64,000 nt of DNA from Artocarpus heterophyllus (GCA_025403435.1 CM046350.1:19255274-19319273), one strand, 5' to 3'. Shown: positions 37,225-49,690, numbered from the stretch's first letter. Notes: a model not told the origin generated them from the letters alone. Translations and numbers: made by a program.

Positions 37225-39540
37225 TGGAAGTCTACTTCTCACCTCTGAGACTCCCTCAGTAGTTGAGGCTTTCACCTCCATAGGTCGAGGCATCTTGAGT
37301 GGTGGTGGCGAAGACTTCCCCTAAAAGCGAGGCCTTGAGAACATATAGGAACAACAATTCTAGGTCAAGGTGAGCAGAATGGATCAATTCAACAATCTGC
37401 TCGCATGCCATTGGCAGATCTCATTCCTTAGCCCTTCATACTCTTCCAAGGCCATGACCTCCTCAACCACCTTCGTCTTCTTGCTAGGCACAAATGCCTC
37501 CAAAGTTTGAAGCCTCTTCTCATAGCCTTCTGTTGCCTCATGTGCCTCTTTTTTCAAATCCTCAATTTGGTTAAAAAGCTCACCGAGCTTGGTGGAGTCT
37601 TCACGCTCTTTCTTGAGGAGAAGTTGGGTTTTATTCTCCTATTTTTGGGTGTCCTTGACTAACTATTTCTCCTCGTTAAGTAGAGCCTTCAATGTTTCTA
37701 TCTCGTTGTGCAAGGCTACCAACTCATTCACCTACTTCTTAATCTCCCCATAGGAGATCAAGGCCATCATGAGAGCCTATAGATGAGGAACGAGATTATA
37801 AAAAGCTAAAACAATAAGGAAAAGTTTTAAAGTCTGGAAAATACTTACATTGACCTAGATACGGATGAGTTCTCTATGTCACTCTAGGAGGGGGAGACTT
37901 CACAGCCACCGCCTAGTCCTTGTCGAAGAAAAATGTGTATATTGCCTAGAAGGCAAGACAAAACTTGGTGACAGGTCCAGCATGTTCCCCACTTAGGCAT
38001 CTAAAAGGTCACCCATGATGAAATTCTTGTCTCTGACTCAGCAGTTGGGAAAGAAGGAAACTTCTTTCTAGGGGGTAGAGAGGGGAAGTCTAAAATATCA
38101 ATGGTAATCCTTTCCTTTTGGCGCAACGGTGACAACGTGCTATTGTAGACCCATGGCCTCTTGGACTTGTGGGATTCAGCTCGACGGCTTGTATCCTGGG
38201 AGCCGCCGGGTCATTATGGACCTCTAGAGAAAGAGCCCTTAGGTGAGGTCTGAGGATTCCTAGGTGGAGGCCTAATGTTCAAAGGCATATTTGTACAATA
38301 AAGGCAAGTTAAGTGAAGATAAGTTGACCATAAAAGGCAAGTTCATAAATCGACTCCAAATAATAATAATAATAATAATAAGTACCTTCAGAGGCCCCAG
38401 CAAGGGGTTGATCGGGAATGATGTTGGGAGGATCGGTGAGAGTTATTATCAAGCCCAACCTCTTCTTATTCTCTTCCATTAAAAGGTTGGCTATTTGCCT
38501 CTCTGGCTTTGGGAAAGATGCAATGAGCCTTATTCTTTCCTGCCTCTACTGCTTAGGGATAAGATGTTCAAAAGACTCTACAAGAAAATGAGATAAAAGT
38601 GAGGAATATTAGCTAAGGATCTAAGTGAGGGGTAAGTTTTAATCTCGGCACTAAAGAATCCTTAAAACTTATTGGCTATCCTCTATGTAGTGTCGACCTG
38701 GTATTTCCTCGGGCCATACCCTCATTGTTTGTCAAGAGGATGTGTGTTGAAGTCCCCCTTAAACATGAAAAACATCATCTTCTAGTCATGACTGGAAGAA
38801 GGGAACTTTAGAATGATGGGATGGACTTTATCTTTAGCTCGACTATATGTCCCGGCAAAATAATACCCCTTGGATGGTGACGGGTTGATGCTGTAGTGAT
38901 ATAAAAACTTGTCTAGTCAAAGGGGAGAGTCAAAATACAGATGCCATAGAATCCACATCCCTGAGAAAATATTCTAGAAGTTGGGGGAAAGCTGAGAGGG
39001 TGAGATTTCAAACTGGCAGCACAACCTCTTCATAAAAGAGCGCAGAGGGAAAGTTTGCCCAATAATGATGCACCATAGACGGTGAGCTATCCTAGTGGCG
39101 TGGCGTAAGGCCGACTCGTTCTGGATGACGAACTCGAAATACCAACCATCGATCTTGCCCTCCATAAAGGCTTTATTCACGTCAAAGTTTTGATAGTGCG
39201 CTGCGGTCCCCATCACCTTTGGAGAAATAATCTCACCTAAGTAGGCCGCCAATGGCTCGTAGTGGGTCGTGGCTAGCCAAGCTTTTGCCCAAAGCACCTG
39301 TCGACATCGGGCAAGGATATCTTGGATCTGGAGCTATAGTGAATTTAGGAACAAGGATGCTGCAGATGATCTTATCAATACTATTCGTTGAAGGGATCGT
39401 GCCAACCTCGTCGATCTCCTTGAAGATGGGTTGTCCTCAAGAATCATCTCATCATGAGTCCGTGATGTCTTGGCTGCCTTTACGACATCAGGGTACACTT
39501 AGGAGGAAGACCTGATCTCTTGAAGACTAGAAGACAACAT
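37225..39540 (-). pseudogene. Reverse-strand ORF of the Tat element (Transposase_28-like), degenerate
   Basis: Read on the minus strand. 38700-39300 encodes ALRHATRIAHRLWCIIIGQTFPLRSFMKRL, then ISPSQLSPNFWNIF, KGYYFAGTYS and VHPIILKFPSS. The FPL-x-F...PSQL-x-PN-x-W pattern is typical of the putative gypsy-type transposon domain (Pfam Transposase_28). Downstream, 37430-37790 encodes a Lys/Glu/Leu-rich coiled-coil (LFNQIEDLKKEAHEATEGYEKR in type). Stops and frameshifts break it, and an (AAT)n run sits at 38359-38381. Tat elements often carry such an ORF antisense to pol, of unknown role. Confidence 0.65.
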
Positions 39541-40612
39541 GATCTAATAAAGAAAACGAAAAAGTATTAAACAGGCATCCTATATGGAGAGGTCAACCTA
39601 ATTGCTAAAGAGTACCTGCGTAGTCCGTAACCATAAACCAAGCAGTCGACACATTATAAATAAGGTAGTAGACCTAAAACTATTATGAATTTAGCAATCA
39701 ACCTAAGATTATCATGATGCAGTAGTCGATTCATCACTAGAAAACCCAGAATCATCTGGGAATTCCAAAAGATAGCAACAAGCCCAGAATCCAAAAAAAG
39801 GATTAAGGTATGTTTCATTCTCCTAAATTTTGCCTTAAAACTAACCTATTTATCACACGAACTAAGCCTCGAAAGTAAAAAATTGAGAAAACCTAAAACA
39901 TTGGCAAAGATTCAGAGAACACTTTGAAGAACTTAAGAAGTAGTGCAAACACGAGGATTCAAAAAACTTAAGAGTTTGGTAGGCCAAAACACTTACTAGT
40001 TTGATGAAGTGCTGGTTCGAGTACTTGAAGCCTTTGAAATCCTTAGATCAGCAATGAAGCGTCTGATAAGATCTTTAAGGATTTGACGATGCAATCTGGG
40101 TGGAAAATCTAAAGAAAGAAAAGAAAAAATTTGAAGAAAAAGGAGGAAAGTTGAGAGATTTTTGAGGAGAGAGAATGCTCAACCTTTGCAAAAACCGTTG
40201 AAATGAGGCGCTAGGGGCCTTAAAACTTTACATATTCTCACAGAGGAAAGATCTTGACCATCAAAGCTTAAAAACCCTTAATCTAATGGCCTGATATGAG
40301 GACAACCAAAAGTCACCATCCAACGGCTCTGGGCTTAGGCGAGAAACTTTTTTATGATCTAACGGCTCAGATCAAAATTGTCTTGGAATGATGCGATGCC
40401 TTTTGCAAGGATAAGATGTGTGTCCCAGTAGATATGACTATTTGGCTACCCTAGGTATCAGATGTCAGAAGCAATTATGACTCTGGTCAAAGGCTTCTCG
40501 AGGAAGCCATCTCAAGGGATACATCCTCAGCTCCTAAACATGTGAGACCAGTCATAACTTCAATTGCCAAAGTACAAAACAACTTGCCAAGTCACTCCAT
40601 GCTTGGGGTAAT
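39541..40612 (+). other. Tat non-coding region before the 3' LTR
   Basis: No coding potential seen. It ends in CTTGGGGTAAT at about 40603-40612, a weak polypurine tract directly before the LTR start TGTTGTGGG. Confidence 0.6.
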
Positions 40613-41267
40613 TGTTGTGGGATATCTTAACTGCCCAAGGCCCATGTGGCGAAGTAAAAGGCCCAACACGGCTCAAGTAGGATTGAAGTAGAGATAACTC
40701 CCAGTGCCCGTCTCCATAGAGGGAGGTTGAGATTAAAATGAGCTTATGTTTATCATCCTTTAGTGCGTGCCCACTTCTAAATAGGTAGAGGAGTGGGTGG
40801 GGCTGTCATTCGAGACAATGCACCTGGAAACATGGCCACTAGTATAAGCTTCGAGGCACTTTTGAACATACAGGGACACCATATGTGAATATTATAGATT
40901 GGCACAGAGCATAAAGATTCCTATCTCTATTATCATTTTTTTTATCACTCTCCTATAATGCCTCAGGGCTATATATAGAAGAGATGGAGACGGGTGAAGG
41001 GGCTAGACTTTGGACCATTGTAATCCTAGAAAATACATCTCCTCCTTTAAATTACTTTCTTTTTTCCTTTTCTGGAGAATTGATGCATTGTTTACAAATA
41101 TCAGAGAAAAAGAAACACTACAGTGGATGTAGCTCACTTTCGAGTGAACCATTATAAATCCGTGTTTCCTTTTTTTACTCCTCTAAAATTTTCATTGCAA
41201 TAAACAACCTATACCATGAATGATTCTGAGGATTAGCGTGAAGATTATTGTTAATTAATTTCCAACA
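40613..41267 (+). repeat. 3' LTR of the Tat element
   Basis: 655 bp from TGTTGTGGGATATC to AATTTCCAACA, with TG..CA ends and inverted TGTT/AACA tips. It is the only LTR of this element in the window, so the boundary is inferred from the termini and the preceding polypurine-like run. The bases TCAAA follow. Confidence 0.7.
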
Positions 41268-41269
41268 TC

Positions 41270-41895
41270 AAAACTTTTCTTTCCCCCTTAAAGTTTCAAT
41301 TAGCTCAGTAGTTATACTATTATTTTGCAATCTTACCTTTTCGCCTTGTATATAAATTTTATATGTATACATGATTCAAAATTTAGTACTAATAATCTTG
41401 TAGATTTAATATATCTGTCATACAATCAACAATATGAAAGTATATAGAAGATATTAATACATAAAATAAGTAAATAAATAATATATATTGATTTTTTTAT
41501 ATAATCCAATATATCTTTATTCTTAGGCACTAATCCTAACGGTGGCATGTAGTAGACTACTGGTGGGTATTGTTGTAGATTACCTTTTTAACCGGCGGGG
41601 CATTTTGAGTAAAACATATATTATGTCTATGATCAATCCGTTTTAAGGGCCCTTAAAAAAAATTCATTTAAGGGGCACAGATCAAAAACTCTTATATCAC
41701 GCTATGAATAAGAAATTCATCTCTTTTGAAAGCATTCCCCAAAACTGTGGAACAAAGCTATTAGCTTCTTATTATTCAACTTACAATATCTGGGTTTCTT
41801 ATCCTCTAATTACTTAACTAATTAATAGTTTTACCTCATTCCCTTTTTTTTTGGGTTTTTGAGAAAAAACAAAATGGGAAAAACCCACAGCTTCA
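41270..41895 (+). repeat. Direct repeat, copy 2
   Basis: Matches 7874-8480. The left edge coincides to within a few bases with the end of the Tat 3' LTR, and the right edge is set by the Copia insertion at 41896. This is therefore the pre-insertion flank of both elements. The bases CTTCA at 41891-41895 are the likely left target duplication of the Copia element. Confidence 0.8.
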
Positions 41896-42793
41896 TGTTG
41901 AAAATAAGGTGCGCAACGGAATTTAAAAAAAAATTTATATATCAGAGTAATTTTCAAAACACAAGTTTGTCATGCTATATGTATAAATTAACCAGATCTT
42001 ACTAACCTTTTGTGCGCCGAAGAACCTCCGAAATCCTTGTAGAGAAGTAACATTCCAAAAGAGCCTCAACCAACTGGTCTTCTTTGCTATTCTCTTTCCA
42101 CGACTGGAGTGAGTGTGGGCTCATACGTATAGCTTTTCCACCGGTGACTCTCCTTCCAACCAATCGAGATAACCCAAAGCAAATGTTCATGATTTGTGAA
42201 CAAAAGCTCTCAGGGAGTTTGCAGATTCTCAGAAGTAGAGTATCACTCTTAATCTCTTAATTGATCTGAGTAATCATAAGACTTACTCCCTTTTATATAT
42301 AGATCGGTCCTGGGGTCAGTCCTTATCAGATTAGGTCTCAAAAACTCGAAACAGAATCAAGTTCGGATCAATATCTGATAAGATTCGCGTAGAAATAAGT
42401 AATCTTATCCTTCGCTGATCAGCAGGCCAAACAGCCTGATCGGTAGGCCGAACATGCCCCATCGGTAGGCCAAACACGCAGATCGATAGGCCGAACTGTC
42501 GCATAAATATCTCTGCATGAATAAAGCGCCTAACATTATTCCCTCGATTGTGGATCTTATATTTTAGACCATTACCTTAAGAATCGTGTCTTCTGCATAA
42601 TCTGTCCATCATATGCCCAATTCTTAAGGTTTAGACCGACAGTCTCAGACTATTATTTGCTTAACTACATTCAACAAATATGAACATAAAGAGGACAAGA
42701 TTTGGTATATAAATAATGAATAAATTCTTTATTGATAAAAATATCTCCAAAAACTTATTACATTTTTACTCCTTAGGGCATACATGTCTAACA
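41896..42793 (-). repeat. 3' LTR of the third Copia element, internally deleted
   Basis: Starts TGTTGAAAATAAGG and ends CATGTCTAACA. About 1.1 kb in the middle is missing: at about 42505-42515 the sequence jumps from the palindrome cluster (42415-42500) to GAATAAAGCGCCTAAC, which in the other LTRs lies over 1 kb further on. Confidence 0.85.
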
Positions 42794-42807
42794 ATCTCCC
42801 ACTTGCA

Positions 42808-45800
42808 CTAAGTGAGTAAATATGACAAATCTCGCACCCCCATAGCTTCACATGCCTCTCGAAGACTCTCCTAGTAAGTGTCTTTGTAAATGGATCAGCT
42901 AAATTATCCTCTGACGCGATCTTGCACACCGTGACATGCCTGCCCTCAATGAAGTCCTTTATCACATGATACTTTCGATCAATATGTTTACTCTTCTTGT
43001 GAAATCTTGGTTCCTTAGCATTAGCTACCGCCGCACTGTTATCACAGTACAGTGGTACCGCCGTATCTATGCTAGGAACAACCTCAAGATCCCCAAGGAA
43101 CTTGCGGAGGCACATTGCTTCTTTCGAAGCATCACTAGCTGCCACATACTCGGCCTCCATCATTGAATCCAAAGTGCAATCTTGCTAAGCACTTCTCCAA
43201 CTAATGGCACTGCCGCCCAGAGTAAACACAAAACCTAAAGTCGATTTCCTAGAATCCAGACAGGATTGAAAATCCAAATCAGTGTATCCTAGAGGAGTTA
43301 AATCCTCACCCGAATACACAAGCATATACCCTCAAGTCCTTCTCAGGTACTTGAAAATATGCTTTATCGCAACCCAATGGTTCAGTCCTGGATCTGCCTG
43401 AAATCGACTTACAATCCCGACCGCATAGCTAATATCCGGTCGTGTGCAAAGCATGGCATACATGAGACTACCCACTGCCGAAGCATAAGGCACCTTCTTC
43501 ATGTATTCTCTTTCTTTATAAGACTTTGGAGAGTCTTTTTTTGAAAGAGTAATTCCAGACCAAGATGGTTGCCCACATTTCTTAGAATCCTACATTGTAA
43601 ACCTCCTGAGAATTTTATCTATGTAGCCGGCCTGAGACAAAGCTATCATTTTGTTCTTCCTATCTTGAAAGATTTAGATACCAAGAACAAAATTAGCCTC
43701 ACCCAAGTCCTTCATGTCAAACTGCTTGGTCACCCATAATTTAACCGATAACAACGCCCCAACGTCATTGCCAATTAGCAGAATGTCATCTACATAGAGC
43801 AGTAGAAAAACCACCTTCCCATCCTTAATATGTTTGTAAATACATGGTTTATCCACATTTTATGAGAACCCATAAGTCTTGATCACCTGATCAAATCTTA
43901 TGTTCCAAGAACGAGAAGCCTGCTTAAGTACATAAATTGACTTTAGCAGCTTACAAACCTTAACCTTTGGATTCGTGCCCTTGAACTCGTTTGGCTGTTC
44001 CATATAAATGAACTCATCAAGATAGCCATTTAGAAAAGCCGTCTGGACATCCATCTATCAAATCTCATAGTCGAGTGCGGCAGCTATGGACAAGAGAATC
44101 CGGATGGACTTAAGCGTGGCTACAGCCGAAAAGGTTTCCCAATAATCGATTCATTCCTTTTGCGTATAACCCTTAGCTACCAGTCTAGCCTTAAAGGTTT
44201 CGACCTTTCCATCCACTCCTCTTTTCCTCTTGTAGATCCACTTACACCCAATGGGTTTTACCCCTTCGGAAAGATCCACAAGCTCCCAGACATGATTAGT
44301 CTCCATAGACTTCATCTCTACGTTCATGGCCTCTGTCCAGAGCTTTGAATCAACATCCTCCATAGCTTCTACGTAAGTATAAGGATCCCTGTCATGTTCA
44401 TCCGGTTCAGCCAAGAAGACCTCCCCATTGAACATATACCTCTCAAGTTGACGCCCGATCCTCCCATTACGCCGAAGCCCCTGAGGTTGTTGTTTAGGTT
44501 TGTTTGGTTTTTCTACACTGATCGGAAAGGTTTCATTTGAAACCACCGGAGTGATCGGATCACTCCTTAACTCCTCAAGTACCACTTTGCTCCGAGGTTT
44601 AAAGTCGTTCATGTAACTCTCCTCAAGGAAAGTTGCATTAGTTGAAACCATGACTTTATTTTTCTTTGGGTTATAAAAATAACCCCCTTTAGTCCCTTTT
44701 GGATATCCTACAAACACGCAAACTTCTGAACGTACTTTCAATTTATTCAGATCCTTAAACAGGGCATGAGTCGGACATCCCCATATGCGAATATGGTTTA
44801 AGGATGTCTTCCTACCCGTCCACAACTCGTGAGGAGTTTTAGGGACCAATTTTGAAGGCACATTGTTCTAAAGATAACATGCGGTTTGTAGTGCATATCT
44901 CCAAAAGGATAAAGGCAATGATGAATAACTCATCATGGACCTGTTCATGTCCAACAAAGTCCTATTCCTTCTATCCGCTACGCCATTCTGTTGCGGAGTG
45001 CCCGGCGCAGTCAAATGGGATAAAATCCCATTTTCTAATAAGTGTTCCAAGAACTCATCAGAAAGGTATTCCCCACCTCTATTGGATCGAAGTGCCTTTA
45101 TGGGTCTTCCCAATTGCTTTTCCACTTCATCTCGGAACTCCCTGAACTTGTCAAAAGTTTCACTTTTGTGGTGCATCAGGTACACATACCCATATCTTGA
45201 GTAATCGTCAATTAAAGTGACGAAGTAGTCATACCCTCCTCGTGCTCGGATGTTCATAGGTCCGCAAACATCACTATGCACAAGTTCTAGAACCCTTTCG
45301 GCCCTATTGCCCTTAGACCCGAATGGTCTTTTGGTCATTTTACCCTCCAAACAAGATTCACATTGAGGTATAGATTCCACCTTTATATGACTTAAAGGTC
45401 CATCCCTTGCCAACCTTTGAATCCTATTCAGGTTAATATGACCAAGGCGCAAATGCCAAAGATAATTCTTATTATAGTGAGAAGTTTTAAGTCTTTTAGG
45501 GTTATTATCATTTATCTCAGCATTAAGCAATACATCCATCTTATGTTTGATAAAATATAAATTATTTTCATCCATCCAGAACAGATAAAAGATTTGTTTT
45601 TACGAATCACCACTTTATCATTAAAAGAAACCAAGTAGGAGTCTTTAAATAAACAAGCTACAGAAATTAAATTCCTTTTAAATTTAGGAACATAAAAACA
45701 ATCTTGCAAAAATAAATTCCTATAATTATCAAAATAAAGATGGACATCTCCCACTGCTTCTGCTGAGACCAAGGATCCATCGCCCATCCAAAGCGTGAAG

Positions 45801-46759
45801 TCTTCATGTAGCAGACTTCTCGTTTCTTTAAATCCCTGCAGAGAAATACAAACATAATTAGTTGCACCGGAATCTATGACCCAAATGTCACTTGATTCCT
45901 CAACCAAAGAAGTTTTTAAATATAGAAGATCACACCTACCTCCTTTGGAAAGGAAGTCCTTGCAATGCTTCTTGATAGGCCTGACCTTTCCACAGAAAAA
46001 ACACTTAAGCTTCTTTGGGTTCTTCTTCTTCTTCTTCTTGCTTTTGGAAGTAGCAGGAATAGAAGACTTCCCGTTCTTGGCCCGTTGCTTCTTTCTATTC
46101 CCATTGTTAGGATTGGAACTAGAAGCAGCTACCATGTTGGCCTCACCACCCGCTGGAGACTCCCTGATCAGCAGTTCGAACTCTTGTAACTGTTTCATCA
46201 GTTCTGTCAAGGTCATCTCCCGTCTATTGCTCAAATTAAAAGTAGCTCTAAACGGAATAAATTCCTTAGACAAAGTCTCAAATACCATAGTCATTTGAGT
46301 TTCAGCATCGATGTCGGCTCCATTGGTTTGAGCCTCAACGAGGTAACCCATGACCAACATCATATGCTCCAATACAAATGTCCCCGACCTCTATCTACAA
46401 TTTGAGAGTTTCTGAAGTGCCCTTTGTCGCTTTGTTATGGCCTGGCCTCCAAACATATCCTCAAGATTATCCAAGATCTGCTTTGTAGTCTCATAATCCT
46501 GATGTTGAGCCCACAACATATTATTCATCCTGGCCATAACATAGCAACGGGCCTGATCATTAGCATCTTTCTGGCGATTGTACACTTGGAATTGCTCATT
46601 AGATGAGTCTCCCGTAGGCTCGGGAGGACAAGGGGTTGTCAGTACATATTTTAGTTTCTCAAAGGAAATGACGATATCCAGGTTCCGTTTCCAATCGTTA
46701 TAGTTCTCACCAGTTAATAGGTTTTTGTCAAGTATCGATGATAAAGCGTTTTTAGACAT
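42808..46759 (-). pseudogene. Third Copia gag-pol, best-preserved copy
   Basis: From ATG at 46757-46759: gag (SKNALSSILDKNLLTGENYN, MARMNNMLWAQHQDYETTKQ); a Lys-rich linker; a zinc knuckle CFFCGKVRPIKKHC in which the spacer His is replaced; protease VIDSGATNYVCIS with intact D-S-G; the GAG-pre-integrase region LWHLRLGHINLNRIQRLARD; integrase LIDDYSRYGYVYLMHHKSET and PQQNGVADRRNRTL; RT DVQTAFLNGYLDEFIYMEQP, YVLKQASRSWN and YVDD at 43785-43796; RNase H SMMEAEYVAASDASKEAM, YCDNSAAVANAKEPRFH and ASEDNLADPFTKTLT. Only a few frameshifts and stops separate the pieces (for example near 45540, 44865, 44150, 43857 and 43190). Expected polyprotein about 1300 residues. Confidence 0.88.
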
Positions 46760-48140
46760 GTTTTAATCTACAATAAAGAATCATATACCAAATATAAGCA
46801 AACATATCATAATAATTTAGTAAGATAACACAATCATGTAAAATCATACAAATGTGTTTATGTTTCAAAACCTTGAAAATATCACAACCTTACAATGATA
46901 ATTCCCAACTCAGAATTCAACAATCTCCTAGGCGAGTCATGCCAAATTCAATCAGGAACAAGGATCCCCTCCTGATTAATGTATGCCATCCAGGACCCGT
47001 ATGATCCAACATATATTAATAATCGTTTCTTTGGCCATTAATTTTATTAACAGAGCTCCTAGGGGAGGTTAATAATAAAATTAACGTGAGTGTATAACCA
47101 TCGTTTCAATATTTTATCCATGATTTATAATCACCACCTAGAAGTGTGCAACCATAAATCATACTAAAATACCTTATCCTCTCAGAGATTCAATCTGGTA
47201 CGTGATAGAAATCCCTTCCTAGGGGTCGGGACCACTATGTGCTGCCTATGGACCAACGATGGAGGCCTTAGGTTTTCTCTTCGAAAACCTTCTCCCACTC
47301 AATCTTTTAAAATCAAGGTTTTATTTTTAAAATTATGCATAAACAATTTTAATATGAGCGGCACTCCCTATTCTATATGACATGTTATCAATATACGTGA
47401 CAAATCATATTATAATGCAGACAAGCAAAGCAATCAAGCAAAGCTACAAGCAAAATAATAATAATCCGTAATATTATGGCTCCACCCTAGAGAATAGAAA
47501 AATAAGATTATAAGAGAATAATCGAGACATATTATCGATTCTTCATCCTTGAATCCTCAAGCTGTATCCTTCTTCATGTAATTCCATCTTCAAGTCTTCA
47601 ATCTCGTATGGATTGAATTCTTCATATTTTCGGTCATATCGAAATTTAATGTTTCTCAGGATTATCCCAAAAATAAAATTAAATCTGCATTAGAAAAACT
47701 GCACCTTTTCTGAAAATTTTTCAGCCCTCGATCGGCAGGTCGATTTGGGTGATCGTCCTGCCGGTCATGTTTCATCGGCTTGCCGATCAATTAGATCGGC
47801 CTGCCGACCCATGAAAGTTTGGCCTATTGGTAGAGCCAACCGATTTATGCCCCACTAACGGCCTGTCGAACCATACGTCTGGCCTACCGTTCTGTAACCA
47901 TCGGCCTGCCGAACTATGAGGTCTGACATACCAATCGAGCAGAAATCTCTCATTCTAGAAAGTACAATTTTTAATGCAATTCATCAATTTTATTTTCAAC
48001 AATTCAAAAACATGAAATTAGAGACTCAGGAAATACCTGGAAGCGTCATCATCAATCTTCTAGATCCATCTTTTTCGAATAATTATTTAATTACAAAATT
48101 CTTACAAATTTAAAATTAAACAGTAATTCTTAGACGGAGA
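46760..48140 (-). other. Leader of the third Copia element
   Basis: Non-coding leader matching 14621-16335 in reverse. At 47732-47930 it carries the palindromic array (for example TCGGCTTGCCGA at 47775 and TCGGCCTGCCGA at 47796, 21-22 bp steps). The Copia sequence ends at GATAGTCC near 48141-48149, where Athila LTR sequence takes over; the exact joint is ambiguous by a few bases. Confidence 0.75.
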
Positions 48141-49669
48141 TGATAGTCCGCCATTTCTAACGCAAGTGCACGTATCGTTAACAAGTAATAAAGTGAGAGT
48201 AAAGATCGTTCCCTCGAGGACTAATTTCACTAAGTACCAAATTACTTTAACTCTAATTTTATTTGAACAACTGAAATATGGGAAACAATGGAATGATGAA
48301 CTGGTAAACATAAGACAAACTAAATGTATGAAAATTGAGAAATTGCAACTTTGACAGATGAGAATTCAATATATCAAGACTTCTAGGGTTTCTGACTCAC
48401 CGGATTAATCATATCTACCTTTATCTAATTTAATCAATTGACATTTATTCCTATGCTGATAACGAATTTCTCTTAAGTAGTCATTAATCTTTCTCAAGTA
48501 TTAATAATTTATCCCAGTTAGCAAATTTCCTACATCTCTGTGGAAACTCTAAACTTACCAAGATTCATTACGATCAAGAAATTCATAGTGTTACACAAGT
48601 CTCATAGATATCTCTATCCTATGATGATCTCATGGCATTCAATCATGGTCTAATTTAATTATCGCTTCTCAGCCTCAAATTAAATCACAAATCATGCAAA
48701 AGGTGCGCAAACTTTTACAAGCATTAAGACTAGATTAAACACTCAACATAGATACTGAATAAACATCGAATTGAATTAAATTAAATAAAAGTAAACATTC
48801 ATAATCCGGCTACATCGTAGCCCTAGAACAAAGAAAATTAGTTCATAATGAAATTAAACATCATCCTAAACAATCTCTTAAACATGAGAAGTAGAAGGAA
48901 AGAACTGTATATTTGGATGAGAAGATGATTCCGTCTCCGGGTTGCACCGATCTTCTTCTCCAAAGTAGTGTGTGTCTTCTCTCCTCTTTTCTGCAGTTTC
49001 TTTCTGTCAAAATTTCGTACTCCAACCTTCTATAATGTTCTATTTATATGCTAGGTTTAAAAGGGCAATTTTGGAACAAAATTATACTCTAATTGAACCC
49101 GGAATCGCAACGGCGCCTAGGTGCCATGATTGTAGCGCCTAGGCGCTTCACAGACGACTTGCCCTTTTTTTCGAAATCGCGCCTAGGCGCCAGGATTGTG
49201 GCGCCTAGGCGCCGCAGTGTTTATTCGCCTCTCGATGGAATAGCGCCTAGGCGCTCAAGTTATGGCGCCTAGGCGCTTTGCTCTCGGCCTCCTCTTTTCA
49301 TAGAATGGCGCCTAGGCGCTCCAGTTGTGGCGCCTAGGCGCTTTGCTCACGGTTTTGGCTTCCTCATGAAATGGCGCCTAGGCGCTCCAGTTATGGCGCC
49401 TAGGCGCTTTGCTCTCGGATTTGGTATGTAACTTCGTTTGTCTTGAGTGCCTAGGCGCCCATAACTTGACGTCTAGGCTCCATTTCATCTCGAGTCTATT
49501 TTTACTCAATTTTCAGTCCGCTTTACCCTGTGTTTTGCCATTATGCCTCGTTCCCCTTCAAAACCTATAAAAGAACATAAAACATTATCAAATCCTTATA
49601 AATTGCTCAAAACTAACAAAAATATTAAGTGAAAACTATCTAATTAAGTAGCCTAAAACTAGCTTATCA
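48141..49669 (-). repeat. 3' LTR of the Athila element
   Basis: About 1.53 kb. In element orientation it starts TGATAAGCTAGTTTTAGG and ends in sequence complementary to CTAACGCAAGTGCACGTATC. Plus-strand outer ends TGATA / TATCA are inverted, but TGATAGTCC also occurs in the interrupted Copia leader, so the left edge is uncertain by about 10 bp. A 65-bp tandem array with GCGCCTAGGCGC palindromes lies inside at 49113-49480. Confidence 0.75.
49113..49480. repeat. Tandem array of paired GCGCCTAGGCGC palindromes in the Athila LTR
   Basis: Perfect copies of GCGCCTAGGCGC at 49135, 49179, 49201, 49243, 49265, 49308, 49330, 49374 and 49396; variants at 49113, 49447 and 49469. They form six pairs, each with a 22-bp step, and the pairs repeat every 64-73 bp. 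Pairs are followed by a conserved TTTGCTC-CGG tail. Each site is a perfect 12-bp palindrome with a CpG in each arm, standing out from AT-rich surroundings. Function unknown. Confidence 0.92.
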
Positions 49670-49690
49670 AATACCCCCAAACTTAAGATT
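49670..49690 (-). other. Polypurine tract of the Athila element
   Basis: In element orientation CTTAAGTTTGGGGGTATT directly precedes the LTR start TGATAAGC, as expected for the plus-strand primer site of Athila elements. Confidence 0.8.

Larger units (their letters stand above)
9471..41267 (+). mobile_element. Tat-clade Ty3/Gypsy retrotransposon, decayed and multiply interrupted
   Basis: Order on the plus strand: gag, protease, RT/RNase H (to 12575), a nested Copia element, RNase H/integrase (31621-33111), a nested solo LTR, integrase C-terminus (35929-36250), a long 3' region carrying a reverse-strand ORF, and a 3' LTR. Protease before RT and integrase after RNase H is the Gypsy order. The gag, protease and integrase motifs, the long 3' region with a reverse-strand ORF and the PPT/LTR junction fit the Tat (Retand/Ogre-like) clade. 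The 5' LTR and primer-binding site are missing; the left end is joined to a Copia LTR fragment. Frameshifts and stops make the element non-autonomous. Confidence 0.8.
41896..48140 (-). mobile_element. Third Ty1/Copia element, inverted, continuing beyond nested insertions
   Basis: Left (3') LTR at 41896-42793, nearly continuous gag-pol on the minus strand (42808-46759) and leader to about 48140, where an Athila element interrupts it. The 5' LTR is not present in the window and should lie beyond the nested elements, past 64000. Gag and pol are better preserved here than in the other two copies, so this is the reference copy for the family in the window. Confidence 0.88.

Noticed and set aside
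45876..46298. Plus-strand 140-codon frame
   Set aside because: It is antisense to the Copia gag Lys-rich linker, which gives a hydrophobic mirror protein; the gag on the minus strand explains the sequence.
48141..48149. TGATAGTCC read as proof of the exact Athila LTR edge
   Set aside because: The same nine bases occur in the Copia leader at the matching position (near 26765), so the joint cannot be fixed from one LTR.
49113..49480. A CRISPR-like array
   Set aside because: The repeats are 12-bp palindromes at 22-bp steps with similar spacers, inside a plant LTR; there is no cas gene and the genome is eukaryotic.
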